Below, piece by piece: positions 31,468 to 41,579 of a stretch of DNA of 64,000 nt (position 1 is the stretch's first letter; every line of letters begins with the position of its first letter). The stretch is from the NCBI RefSeq assembly GCF_017916325.1, contig NC_090168.1:1197143-1261142 (forward strand), written 5' to 3'. The notes beneath the pieces are model-generated. The model did not search any database and had not been told where the DNA came from. It saw nothing but the letters and a program-made list of their open reading frames with translations. Source of the DNA: Leishmania martiniquensis. Lineage: Eukaryota; Euglenozoa; Kinetoplastea; Trypanosomatida; Trypanosomatidae. A program made the position numbers and the translations under genes.

Positions 31468-32032
31468 GACTACCTTATATGGTGCGAATAGGTGTGTGTA
31501 CGCTTCCTCGCCTCGCCCCTCTCCACACGCTCATGGCTGCATTTCTTCTTTACCGCAGGACAGTGAAGAAGAAAAAAGGGGAGCGGAGGGGCTGACGCAA
31601 AAGCAAACATAGAGGCTGAGAAACAGGCGAAAGCACAACCGCTTGACTGACTTATCAGGGCCCCTCGGCGGAGCAGCTGGCAGTACCCACTGGCGCTAGC
31701 ACCATTGCCACTTCAGCCCTCTTTCTCTCTTCTTCAGCCTCTTCCCTCTGCAGACTCCCGCTGAGCGACAGAAAGAGGGAGGTGGGGCACCGATGCCCCA
31801 TCCCATCATCCGGTATACGCATCTGAGGGAGGGGGGGAGGTTGCGGACAACGTGCCCAGAAGGCACCAAACACCACATTCGATTTGGCCAGTTCAGGTAC
31901 TGAGCTGCTCTGTCCGACACCCCTCCCCTTCTCCTCGTGCCAATGCACCCGCGTCTGTGCGCTCGAAGACGTCCTCGCCTCGCTCTTGATTGTCTCCCTG
32001 TTTCCTCCACCGTTGCTACCAGAAACCCCGGC
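31468..32032. other. Spacer and alternative leader
   Basis: No separate gene. It holds a G-rich run near 31828-31841 and pyrimidine tracts near 31920-31938 and 31991-32022. The interval 31943-32032 is in frame with the next gene and would encode an Arg-rich, acid-poor N-terminal extension if ATG 31943 were used. Confidence 0.55.
31991..32022 (+). promoter_or_regulatory. Strong trans-splice acceptor, 11 bases before ATG
   Basis: TGTCTCCCTGTTTCCTCC-type tract ending CCAG with AG at 32021-32022. Use of this site would remove ATG 31943 and leave ATG 32033 as the first start codon. Confidence 0.55.
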
Positions 32033-35000
32033 ATGACCTCCCGTATACCACTTCCACTGCGACTCGTGCAGTGTGACTGGTGGCTGGCCACAGAAAGCGG
32101 CAGAAGCAGCAGCGGGAGCGTTAGCGCCCGCTCCCGTGTCCTGACTGCGTATAAGCCGAGCGGCCTCCCATGCTACGCCGCGTCACAGGTGAGCGCTGTG
32201 GCCGCCAGTGGTGGTGACGGGCGGCGCCTGTGCGCCATTCACACACGACACACACATCCCGCATCATATTCGACGCCCATTGTAGCGGCGGGGCCGCAGC
32301 CGCATCCTGACGACCCGAGCGACTCCCTCCTTACGCGTGTCGTGGACTCTGCCCTGCCGGGTTGTGCGCCATACGTGGCACTGCCTGTTGTGTCATCCCT
32401 TCTGCGCCGCGGAGGTCACGACACCGCAGCGGCCGCGCAGCTGAACCAATGGACCAGTCGCCACAAGGGTGTCGTCGTGTTGACGCAGACGCCCAGCGAC
32501 GCTCTGTTCTTGCGCAATGCTGCACAGCTTGACCTCGTACAGCAGACGTACCGAGTAGTGTGTCGCCTTCCAGCTGGTGTAGCTTCAGCGGTGCGTCGGT
32601 ATTTGCGCACGCACCTCAGCGGCACCCAGCTGGGTAAGGCTACCAATGGCGCGTCCACGGCACCGGGGATGCTAAACCCATACTTGCAGGCCCACCGAGA
32701 ACGGCGACGTGAGCAGCAGGCGCTTGTAGACCTCAACGTCGGCATTCCACTAAGCGCTGAGTCTCTCTCTGCGACAACAAAGGCCAGAGCCGTGTCGGTG
32801 TCCACTTTAGCCAGCGATGCGCGCCTACCGCCGAGCGTGCGCCCGCACCCGCTCGTCACAGGTGGCTTCTTCGACGTTGCACGCGGGCAGCTTCGCGTAC
32901 GGAGTAACCTGAAGTGCTATATACGGGCGCAGGCGCCGCTGACGGAACCCTCGGCAGCGCGCGTGCACCAGTGGTCTCGACTGCAAAGTCTTTTTCGCGC
33001 ACCTGCTGCTGCCACGCTTGGCCACGGCTGTGGCGCTAGCGATCCCATCGAGGACACGAGCGAACTCCGACACCCCTGGATGCGATCTTCATGGCGCCTC
33101 GGCGTCTCCGTTGATGCTCCCTACATGCAGTGCGCCGTCGCAGGAGTGGGGGAGGGCGACGGTGATGACCGCCGTTCTAGCGTTCCTGCGCCGCGCGGCA
33201 AGTTGCTGTCAATGGAGGTCCAACTGGTATCCCTGTCCCCGCGCGACGACAGCGACATGGCCTTGTACGAGGTGCACACCCACGGTGACACCACCGCTGA
33301 CGAGGTGGCCGCTGTGTTCCAGGCAGAGGGCCTGCGCGTTATTAACGACTACGTGCAAGATGTGTCACTCGCAATGGCTGTAGAGGAGGTGGCGACGCGC
33401 ATGCGGGTGGCACCACCTGGCCTGTTGCAAGAGCTCCCGATGGGTCTGCAGCACCGCCTTCGCTCGGCCACAGCAGAAGAGCTGGTGGCGCTACCTCTGA
33501 CGCGTATGCCGTTGGAGGATGCCGATCGCCTTGCTACTCAGCATACCCTCCAGCAACTGTCCTCGTTGCCGTCCTTGCTGCCGTTTTCAGATGATGTGGA
33601 CCAGCTTCGGCAGGTGGTCGCCGCCGCAGCGTCGCCTGCCGTCAGTAACACGCGCCATCCTCTTCAGCGTCTCCTTCTGCATGCCCTCTCGTCGTTTGAC
33701 CTGACAAAGGAGACGGACCGCCGCGTTTACGAGCAGGTAATGGCGTTGACTCTCGGCAATGGTGTTGAGTGTACCGGCGTTGTCTTCCCAGACCCATCGG
33801 ACGCAGGCAACGTGCATGTTTTGCAGCAGCTCTGGCTCACTTACGAGCAGCAGCGGCAGCGGTACCCATCTCTGGCTGATGCGGTGCGCGCGGCGCGACA
33901 GCATCCGCTTGCATCTTCACTGCGGTACACTACTCGCACCGTGTTGAATGATTCGGCTGGGCTGGCCCGTGTCCCGCTACTGGCAGATGTGATGGCAGGC
34001 GCAGCTCTAGGGATGGCTGCGGAGGTGTGCTCCCCCGCTCGAATCGGTGACGTGTGTGGCGCCCGCGGCGAGTGCAGCTTCACTCAGGCTGTTGAATTGT
34101 GCAGCACGTTCTCGTGCTCGCCGACGCTCAAGGCTAGGTACAGATTAGGTGATGACGACGCCGGCGGTCAGATGGCTTCTGCGCTGACAAGCTTCAATCA
34201 CCCGGTAGCTCGATGGCTGCAAACAGAGGTTCCACCGCCTTATGAGACCGCCTTCCAAGAGTGGTGCGCCGCCTCTGCTGCTCCGTCGTGCTGCGCCGAT
34301 GCGGCTGCTGCAGGTGTGGAAATCGTCTCTCTCTGGCCTTCACCGCAGAGTCTGCTGGGGCGCTGCCACGTCCCACGAACATGGGACGATGACAGGTCTG
34401 AACCTGTCGCAAAACGCCCTCGCGCAAGCGACGACAGCAGCCACGCAGCCGCGACACTGCAGGAGACGCTTGCGGAGCACATCCGACTACCAGTGCGTGT
34501 GTTCCTCCGTGTAGAAGAGTTGGCAGAGCTGCAGTGCGCGCACTGTGGGGGAGTAGGGCACACGTGGCAACACTGCGTTGTGCGCGTCTCGGAGGCTATG
34601 GCGGCGGTGGAGGGGGATGGTGCGGCAGCCAAGCACTCACTACTCCCCGAGCGCATTGCGAGAACCGCGGATGCGCTACCGGTCTCAGAAGTGATGCCGG
34701 CTATTTTGGAGAGCTCCGTGATGGAGAGCGAGGGACTGACCTCCACGGACGACGCGGTCGCTGCCCTCGCGGAGGAGCGGGGTGCCCTTGCGCAGCATCG
34801 TCGGCAGCAGCAGCTTGTGTGCATCGGTGGCGACGGTGGCGCTTCTGCGTCGCGGTCATCACCTCTGTCGCCGTTAGCAGTCGACACTCCACCCATCGCC
34901 GTGCCAAATATCGCCGCAACGCAACGTTTCAAGGCTGAGCATGCCCTGCGCAACGAGTCTGGCAAACCTGTCATGCACCGTCGTGCCATGCGATGCGTGT

Positions 35001-35539
35001 ACTGCGGTGGCCGTCATCACGTGGCGGCGTGCCCGACGCTGCGGGCGCAGGATAGCGAGTCCGATGCGCGCAGTGCCGACGCTGCAGGTGACGCTGCGCC
35101 AGGGCCCACGGCCTCGCTGCCTGGTTCGCGTGAGAGTGAGCCACTGCCTTTCTGCATCAAGTGTGGGCGAACCGGCCATCTTTACACACGCTGCCGCGAC
35201 GTTCCGGTACATCTGCATCACGCGACGCACTGCCCCATCTGCCTCCAGGCGCGCACCAAAGCCTCGCACGATCCGGTGCACTGCCCGCAGCGAGTCCCTG
35301 CACCCGAAGGCTACCGGCTTGACGGGATACCAGCGTTGACAAAGGAGGACAGCAAGCACAGCAAAACATCACCGTGGCGGTCATCCAGCCGGCCACAGGC
35401 GCTCTTCGATGAAGGTCGTCGTGAGGCGGTGACTGATAGACACCAGCGGATCCGCGGGAAGCGCGCCGGCGGCACGCCTTCTCAGCGGCGGCGACGGGGC
35501 TCCGTTCTAATCGCGGACAGCTTCATTGACGGGAAGTGA
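32033..35539 (+). CDS. RluA-type pseudouridine synthase fold, probably inactive, with CCHC zinc knuckles
   Basis: 1168 residues from ATG 32033 (1198 if ATG 31943 is used). The N-terminal half shows the RluA order: 'YKPSGLP' (40-46; family 'NKPSGL'), then 'NQWTSRHKGVVVL' (138-150) where the family has HRLDxxTSGLLL, then 'LYEVHTHGDTTADEV' (from 411) where the family has 'GRTHQIR', and 'RVINDYVQD' for 'PI.GD..Y'. Lining up the glycine puts Thr141 where the catalytic Asp should be, and the Arg of the HQIR motif is also gone, so RNA isomerisation looks impossible. Three CCHC zinc knuckles follow: near 835-848 (CAHCGGVGHTWQHC), 988-1000 (CVYCGGRHHVAAC) and 1041-1054 (CIKCGRTGHLYTRC), with a further Cys/His cluster near 1070. 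These usually bind RNA. A structural RNA-binding or rRNA-assembly role is inferred. The basic C-terminus (about 1110-1160) is Arg/Ser-rich. Confidence 0.65.
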   Translation: MTSRIPLPLRLVQCDWWLATESGRSSSGSVSARSRVLTAYKPSGLPCYAASQVSAVAASGGDGRRLCAIHTRHTHPASYSTPIVAAGPQPHPDDPSDSLLTRVVDSALPGCAPYVALPVVSSLLRRGGHDTAAAAQLNQWTSRHKGVVVLTQTPSDALFLRNAAQLDLVQQTYRVVCRLPAGVASAVRRYLRTHLSGTQLGKATNGASTAPGMLNPYLQAHRERRREQQALVDLNVGIPLSAESLSATTKARAVSVSTLASDARLPPSVRPHPLVTGGFFDVARGQLRVRSNLKCYIRAQAPLTEPSAARVHQWSRLQSLFRAPAAATLGHGCGASDPIEDTSELRHPWMRSSWRLGVSVDAPYMQCAVAGVGEGDGDDRRSSVPAPRGKLLSMEVQLVSLSPRDDSDMALYEVHTHGDTTADEVAAVFQAEGLRVINDYVQDVSLAMAVEEVATRMRVAPPGLLQELPMGLQHRLRSATAEELVALPLTRMPLEDADRLATQHTLQQLSSLPSLLPFSDDVDQLRQVVAAAASPAVSNTRHPLQRLLLHALSSFDLTKETDRRVYEQVMALTLGNGVECTGVVFPDPSDAGNVHVLQQLWLTYEQQRQRYPSLADAVRAARQHPLASSLRYTTRTVLNDSAGLARVPLLADVMAGAALGMAAEVCSPARIGDVCGARGECSFTQAVELCSTFSCSPTLKARYRLGDDDAGGQMASALTSFNHPVARWLQTEVPPPYETAFQEWCAASAAPSCCADAAAAGVEIVSLWPSPQSLLGRCHVPRTWDDDRSEPVAKRPRASDDSSHAAATLQETLAEHIRLPVRVFLRVEELAELQCAHCGGVGHTWQHCVVRVSEAMAAVEGDGAAAKHSLLPERIARTADALPVSEVMPAILESSVMESEGLTSTDDAVAALAEERGALAQHRRQQQLVCIGGDGGASASRSSPLSPLAVDTPPIAVPNIAATQRFKAEHALRNESGKPVMHRRAMRCVYCGGRHHVAACPTLRAQDSESDARSADAAGDAAPGPTASLPGSRESEPLPFCIKCGRTGHLYTRCRDVPVHLHHATHCPICLQARTKASHDPVHCPQRVPAPEGYRLDGIPALTKEDSKHSKTSPWRSSSRPQALFDEGRREAVTDRHQRIRGKRAGGTPSQRRRRGSVLIADSFIDGK

Positions 35540-36272
35540 GACGCCGTGCACATGTGCTTTGTTGCTAATGAACCTCTGCCAGGTGCGTCCAGTTCAGGCC
35601 TGTGTAATGACAGTTGGATGGTAAAGCAGGTACTGCGTGCGGGCTCGGTTGGCAAAGCTGCTCGACATGTACTGTCGAGATGGGAGGAGAGCAGAAGAGG
35701 GTCATACAGAGGGAGGTATCTCGGGTACTGTGTATCAATTCTGACGTGCCTTCATTCCTGCCGTTGCCACGGTTCTGCCACGGGCGCTATTACCACTGCT
35801 CGTGGTGCAGCTGGCCACCACTCCCCCCTCGGCCATCGTCTGGTGTGTTGCGGCGCACCATGTATTCTTCATGAGCACTTTGTTGGCTACGGGTGAGGAC
35901 GACAAAGATGGCGGTGCCACGCCGCTTCCTCCGCCTCTCAGTCCCACTCCCCTGAGAAGCGTAGGCGCCTCTGCCTCCTCCCCCCGCTGGGTCGCACTTG
36001 GCAATTCTGCACTTCCCCCTCCCCCTCCCCTTTCCATGAGCGTTGGCCTGCCGAACGAAGCGGGTATGGTCAGTGGCAGAAGCCTTAACTGAGCGCATAC
36101 ATATATATATATATCGACACCTAGTGAGCCTCCGTATCTGCCGCAATCACCACCACCAGCTTCCTTGCCCCCGCCCCGCGGCTACTTCATCATTCCCCCC
36201 CACACACACACATACATATATATATATGTGAAGGCTTGGAGGCAGTGTGCCACACCGACAGAGAGCGACGCC
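35540..36272. other. Spacer
   Basis: No gene seen. TA microsatellites at about 36097-36115 and 36201-36229 lie within 200 bases of the next start codon. A pyrimidine tract near 36160-36200 ends in a CA/TA run; an AG at about 36231 may be the acceptor. Confidence 0.6.
36201..36229. repeat. CA/TA microsatellite
   Basis: CA units pass into TA units just upstream of the golgin gene; a second TA tract is at 36097-36115. Confidence 0.85.
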
Positions 36273-39200
36273 ATGTGGAGGGAGTGGACAAGCAAGATCA
36301 AGAACTTCGCTGAGGACATTGCCTCACCCGATTACGACGAGGACAGGCACTCTAGCGGCGATGAGCACGACCGAGAGGAGGTGGAGAGCGATGGCGAAAT
36401 AGGCGGCCACCCCCTGCCACGTGATCAGTGCGCCGATGCGCACCACAGAGGCGACGTTGGAATGGCACATGCGAGAGCATATGACCAAAACAACCCTGGC
36501 GCTGCCTATGGTCGCGGGGGTAGTGCATCTGTGACGGAAACCACGGCGCGGCGGTTGGTCTTGCAGTACAACGAGCCTACAGAGGACTACCATGCCAGCG
36601 CCGACGCTGCCTTGTGCGCAGAGGCTTCTCAGATCTCCGCAGTGGCCGCGCCCTTTTCTCCCTCGCAACAGACGAGCCCATCTCCCACTGCGGGAGCTTC
36701 CACGCTGAAAAATGGTGTGATCCAGGCATCAGTGGGAGCTTGTGGTGATGACGCTATCCGCGGGCCCTTTTACCCTTTGGGCGCCGCCCAGGACGCATCC
36801 ATACCTCCAAGCGAACGCCGCGGTCCGCCGCGGGCAATGATGACTCCGAGTCCTCAGTTGGCCGCATCGCAGCGCTCACCACTGCAGCTCGCCGCGTCGC
36901 TTTCATCCGCCTCTGCGGCGCCAATGCCGTCGCTTCCACTGGAGGCATCTGCCAAGGAGGTCACCTCGTCACGAGCGACCACTGCTGCGTTGTCGGCTTC
37001 GCTAGCACAGCCGCAACATGTACCAGGGCCCGCGCAGTCGCAGCTTCAGCGTATTGCTGCTCTCGAGGCAGAAAGGGAGCAGATGCTGAGCAGCATGCAA
37101 AAATATCAAGATGACGTACGGTGCGCGCGCGAGCGCACGGTGCAGTACTACGAAGCGAAGCTCAAGGAGGTGACAGCGAGCGCTCCACAAGCGAACGTGG
37201 CAGAGGAGATGATTGCCCTTCGAACGGCACTCCAGGCAGCCGTAGACGAGTTGGAGGGGGAGAAGGCGGTCAAGACGACACTCGAAGAGCGTGTTGAGAA
37301 GCTGCAGCAGCACGCTGACGAACTCCGCGCGCGTCTCGCCGCAGCTCAGGAGGAAGTAACGACGATGGAGGCGATTGCGGCTGCTGCCGCCACTGCAGCG
37401 CCTGCGGCATCTGTGAAATTTGGTTCGACTTCGGCTCCTGCAGAGGCGGACTGGCGTAGGCATCATCATGAGGAGCTCGAACGGCTCGAAACGTTAGTAG
37501 ACGAGCAAACGGTGCACTTAGCGGCACAAGCCGCGCAGCTGGAGTGCGCTGAGGCGAATCGCCGTGCCCTGGAGGCTAGGCTGCAAGAGGCGGAGGCGGA
37601 GGCGATGGCGCGCCTCACAGGGATCCACGACAGGAGTGGCGATGCCCTGCTCGAGGAGAGGCAGCATGCCCTACAGGACGAGGTCGACTCCCTCAAACGC
37701 GAACTAGCGGAAGAGCGCCACCGCTCCAGCGAGAGACAAGTGCTACTGGAGGATGCGCAGCGCGAGAAGGAGGCCCTCGCTGCGCAGCTGAGTACTAAGC
37801 AAGCGATAGCGGAGAGCGATGCAGTCGCTTTGGAGGAGACGCCGCTGCCGCCTGTGGCCGCGGCTGCCACTGCCGCCGCACCGGCAGCGCACGAAAAAGA
37901 GTGGAAGCAACTCGTCGACAAGCTGGCTCTCGAAGAGGCGCAGCGCGGAGTGCTAGAGCGAGAGGTGCAGCAGCTCAAGGAGGCGGCGGATCAGCTTCAG
38001 CGCACGCTCGACAGACGAGAGCACGAGCATGCAGCAGCGCTTGCTAAAGCACAGACGGCTTTGGTGGAGAAGGCCAACAGTGTCGGAGGCCAAACGATGG
38101 AAGTCTCACAGACAGATGAGGAAGAGCTTCGTGACCTACGGACAAATCTGGAGGAGGAGCATCGTCGTGGGAACATGCTGGAGGCTGATAAGCAGGCTGC
38201 GCTGGAGACTTGTGTTGCGGCAGAGGCGCAAGCGGCTGCAGCGGAGTATCGCTGTTGTGCTCTTCAAGCTAAACTCGACGCCTTCCAGCAGCAAGCGTCG
38301 CGGTGCGAAGAGGAGGAGCGGCTGCGCGTGGCTGCTTCGGAATCAGCGGTAAGTAGCGCAGACCTTTCCGTCACGGTTCTGACGCAGGTGAAGAACGAGT
38401 TGGCTGCTAAAGTGCAGACGCTGGAGGGAACAATGGATCAGTTGCGGCGCATGACGGTGGGCACGCTGGTGCGGCTGGGCGTTGACTTGGAGCACATCCT
38501 TCATGAACGCCACCCGCAGAGCGGCACTGATGAAGAGAGGTGCGCGAGGCACGATGACGCTGAAGATGATGGTAGCAAGAATAAAGACCGGGGCCGGGCT
38601 GGGGCGGTTGCTGAACTGCCACTCCTGCAACTGTTCTCGTTGTTAACGGCAGAGTGCCTGGAACAGCACAGCCTTGTGCTGCGCGCGGAGCGAGTGCAGC
38701 AGGAATGGGAACAGACGTATGCACAGGCCCGGCACGTCAACGACTCGCTTAACCAGCAGATGGCCGATGCGTGGAGCATCATTGGGAAGCTGCGGGAAGA
38801 GCTTTCCGTGAAGGAGGAGGCAACGCGTCAGATGCAAGCGCGCGTGGAAAGTGGTGATGCTCACCTCGTTGAGACACAAGAGCAGGTAGCTGTTGCTATG
38901 CACGAGCTGCAGACGCTGCGCGAGGAGCGCGAGGGGTGGGCGGCGCGCTTGCGACAGTCTGAGAGTGGCGTAGAGAGCCAGGCAAAGACGGTTTCTTCTC
39001 TGCAGGAGGAGCTCCATGCGCTGCAGGAGATGCTGCAAGGGAAGGAGGAGGAACTGCAGGCGTCTCTGCAAAGTATGGAAAACTTGCAGGTTGTCCTCGA
39101 TCGGTTTCAGGAGAACAGGCGTCAAGAGGTGGAGGCCTTGACGTTGGAGTCGCAAGTTGAGGTGGAGGAACTGAAGAAGCAACTGAGTGCCTCCCTGCAA

Positions 39201-39854
39201 ATCAACGATCAGCACGCGAGCGAGGTGGCAGGTTTGCACGAGAGCTTTGAGCAGCAGATGGCTGCAAAAGATGCGGAAGTTACGACGATGCACCGCAAGC
39301 TGGCCGAGGTGCGCAAGGCGCTCGAGAAGACAACGTCGCGGCACATGGACAGCTCGGAGACAAGCATCGACAAGCGCGTGGTGTCGCAGCTGCTAGCCAA
39401 GTGCATGCACGCCTTTCTTGAGCAGCGGAGAGAGGCGGAGGACATGCTCAAGGTCTTGAGCGGCCTACTTGACTGGGATGAGGCAACGCAGGAGCTCGTG
39501 GGGCTGCTGCCTGGTCCGAACAACCCGCTGCCGCTGGGCTCCAGGTCCTCCCAGGGAGGGAGTGGTCGTCGAAGCCTGTTTAGGTGGCTTCGTAGCGGGA
39601 CGAATAGCTCTGTGCCGCAGTCGGCGGTGACGAGCACCGACGGGACGGCGGGGACGAGCAAAGCGGGGCTGGCGGCCATGTGGGTCGAATTTCTGCTGAA
39701 GGAGAGTGAGGGCAAAAGGGGCGCTGCCACTCTATCACCTCCTGCCTCCTCCGCTTTAGGCTCGCAACCTAACCCCTCATTCAGCTCCCCACCACCGTCT
39801 GCGGCTACGGCGACGGTGACGGCGGAAGCTGCCGAGAGCAGCCCATCGACGTGA
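36273..39854 (+). CDS. GMAP-210/Rud3-type golgin with GRAB domain
   Basis: 1193 residues from ATG 36273. The N-terminus 'MWREWTSKIKNFAEDI' is a short amphipathic helix like the membrane-curvature (ALPS-type) start of GMAP-210, whose corresponding part reads 'ISNFTKD'. Residues 25-270 are acidic then Ser/Pro/Ala-rich. From about 275 to 1030 it is almost continuous coiled coil (heptads with Leu, and Glu/Gln/Lys/Arg elsewhere), broken near 375-395 and 525-545 by Ala/Pro segments and near 745-780 by an acidic loop. Residues about 1031-1080, 'IDKRVVSQLLAKCMH' then 'LKVLSGLLDWDEATQELVGL', match the GRAB (GRIP-related Arf-binding) domain: basic start, buried Leu/Val and the LDWDE turn. In Rud3/GMAP-210 this domain binds Arf1-GTP on cis-Golgi membranes and the coil tethers vesicles. 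The last 110 residues are Ser/Gly-rich. High confidence in golgin class. Confidence 0.82.
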   Translation: MWREWTSKIKNFAEDIASPDYDEDRHSSGDEHDREEVESDGEIGGHPLPRDQCADAHHRGDVGMAHARAYDQNNPGAAYGRGGSASVTETTARRLVLQYNEPTEDYHASADAALCAEASQISAVAAPFSPSQQTSPSPTAGASTLKNGVIQASVGACGDDAIRGPFYPLGAAQDASIPPSERRGPPRAMMTPSPQLAASQRSPLQLAASLSSASAAPMPSLPLEASAKEVTSSRATTAALSASLAQPQHVPGPAQSQLQRIAALEAEREQMLSSMQKYQDDVRCARERTVQYYEAKLKEVTASAPQANVAEEMIALRTALQAAVDELEGEKAVKTTLEERVEKLQQHADELRARLAAAQEEVTTMEAIAAAAATAAPAASVKFGSTSAPAEADWRRHHHEELERLETLVDEQTVHLAAQAAQLECAEANRRALEARLQEAEAEAMARLTGIHDRSGDALLEERQHALQDEVDSLKRELAEERHRSSERQVLLEDAQREKEALAAQLSTKQAIAESDAVALEETPLPPVAAAATAAAPAAHEKEWKQLVDKLALEEAQRGVLEREVQQLKEAADQLQRTLDRREHEHAAALAKAQTALVEKANSVGGQTMEVSQTDEEELRDLRTNLEEEHRRGNMLEADKQAALETCVAAEAQAAAAEYRCCALQAKLDAFQQQASRCEEEERLRVAASESAVSSADLSVTVLTQVKNELAAKVQTLEGTMDQLRRMTVGTLVRLGVDLEHILHERHPQSGTDEERCARHDDAEDDGSKNKDRGRAGAVAELPLLQLFSLLTAECLEQHSLVLRAERVQQEWEQTYAQARHVNDSLNQQMADAWSIIGKLREELSVKEEATRQMQARVESGDAHLVETQEQVAVAMHELQTLREEREGWAARLRQSESGVESQAKTVSSLQEELHALQEMLQGKEEELQASLQSMENLQVVLDRFQENRRQEVEALTLESQVEVEELKKQLSASLQINDQHASEVAGLHESFEQQMAAKDAEVTTMHRKLAEVRKALEKTTSRHMDSSETSIDKRVVSQLLAKCMHAFLEQRREAEDMLKVLSGLLDWDEATQELVGLLPGPNNPLPLGSRSSQGGSGRRSLFRWLRSGTNSSVPQSAVTSTDGTAGTSKAGLAAMWVEFLLKESEGKRGAATLSPPASSALGSQPNPSFSSPPPSAATATVTAEAAESSPST

Positions 39855-40232
39855 TGGCATGCACGAAGCTCCCCCACCCCCCGCATATGAAAAACACAAG
39901 CTCATCCCTGAAGCCGTGGTTGGCGGCTCGGACGGCGTGGGCCTGAAGGTTTACGAGCTCTTTTCGACAACAGTCGCAGTACTTTCTCCTTGTTGGTTGC
40001 ATCGCTTGGGTGTGGATCCCTCTCATTCTCTCTCTCTTCGATTGCTATCTTTGCTCACTGCTTCGCGCTTTCGACGGGAAGATACGCGCGCGCGCCTCTG
40101 CATTTAGTATGTCGGTCTTTTTATTTGTGTTTGTGTGCTTGTGCGCGTGCGTGAGTGTGTCGTCAGCAGTCGTGATGGAAATTGTACGCTGCCCATCTTT
40201 GTCATTCGTGACGACGGAAAACGTCGCCGTGA

Positions 40233-40722
40233 GCGGCAACTCAGCTCCGGCCCGTCTCCGCCACTCTCTCTCTCTCGCTCGCTCTGTGTGTGTGTCTGGG
40301 GGGGGCCGAGGGCCGACCGCCCCCGCGCCCTGTCAAGTCCCCAGTCACCGCTGGTGGGGGGAGGGGGATAGCACAGGCTCGACATGGTGCACCGGAGGGG
40401 GCGACCACAGCGCTGCATCGCTGCGGCTGTCGGCGATCAGGGCCGCGATGGCGTGACTCCGAGCTCGCTTTGCCCACTGGTGCGGGGAGCGTGAGCGGCC
40501 CGAGGGGGGCGCGAGTGGGCGGGCGGCGTGGTAAGGAGCGGCCGCGAGGCGGACTGCGTGTGCAGAGGCTGAGGCCGTGGCTGTGCTCCGGCGGCTGCGC
40601 CTGTGTGGTGGTGTAAGGTGTGTCTACGCGGCTGCTTGGCGCCGCGCGGCGGGGCCTGCGAGGAGCTGGGGGAGGAGGGGGAGGGGGGCCTAGAGGCTTT
40701 GATTAGGGCTGTAATGGTAGAG
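40233..40722 (+). mobile_element. SIDER-like interspersed repeat, copy 2
   Basis: 490 bp, same strand as copy 1 at 19301-19788 and identical to it apart from one additional CT unit near base 30 of the element. Flanks differ immediately outside. It lies 378 bases after the golgin stop codon, so in that 3' UTR. As for copy 1, no tail or target-site duplication was recognised. Confidence 0.65.
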
Positions 40723-41532
40723 GAAGCGATGACATTGAGGAAAGGCACACGAAGAGATTTTCTTCTAGTGCATTGGTGTTATCAACGCATCAGATCTGTT
40801 CTACGTTTCGCTTCTTGCAGGCTTTGTGCCGCTTCGGTTGTATTGTGTGCGCATATCTGTCTATGCCTTTGCCTCGATCTCTCTCCTCTTCGGAGTGTGC
40901 ATGTTTACCTGCCACAACCTCTTTTTTTTGCTTCGAAAGGGGGCCTGACACACGCGCATCGAATGAAGTCCGAAAATCACGAGCAAAAAATAAAAAATAG
41001 AAACGAAGACGGCGGATGATCCGTCGCGGCAACAATGGCGCCGAGCCCTCCTCACGCTTTCTTTCATAATTCTAGCCGCCCTCCTTTCCACGCACACCAA
41101 GAGAGATTCGTGAACTGAGCTCACGTGTCAGGCACAGTTGGCGTGGCTGTGCCGTACGCCCTTCCCTCCTCTTTTGCTGCCTCCCTTCCCTCTCGCTCTC
41201 CTCTTCTGCCGGCCAGTCGTCGAGGATGTCGGCTAGACAGGAAGTCGCTGTATCGTCACCGATGCATGACGCCCCGCAGCTCTTTCTTCACGGCTTTTCT
41301 CGTGACGTTGCCTCTAGACCCTTTTGCCACGCCGATGCGACCAACCACCGGCATCCTCATACCCCTCTCTTCTTCCCCCCTTTTCAATACACGCACGCGC
41401 ATGTATGCATGGCATCGCTAATGTGCGTCTTTATGGGTACGCGCGGTTATGCTGCTCACCTCTCTTTTTCGATGGCGAAGGAGAGGCGCGACCACTCCTC
41501 ACTCAGGCACACAAGAGGTGAGCCCATACAAC

Positions 41533-41546
41533 TGTACACACACATA

Positions 41547-41579
<33 letters not shown>
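41533..41579. repeat. CA/TA microsatellite
   Basis: CA units followed by a long run of TA with one CA interruption; the longest such tract in the window. Confidence 0.9.
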
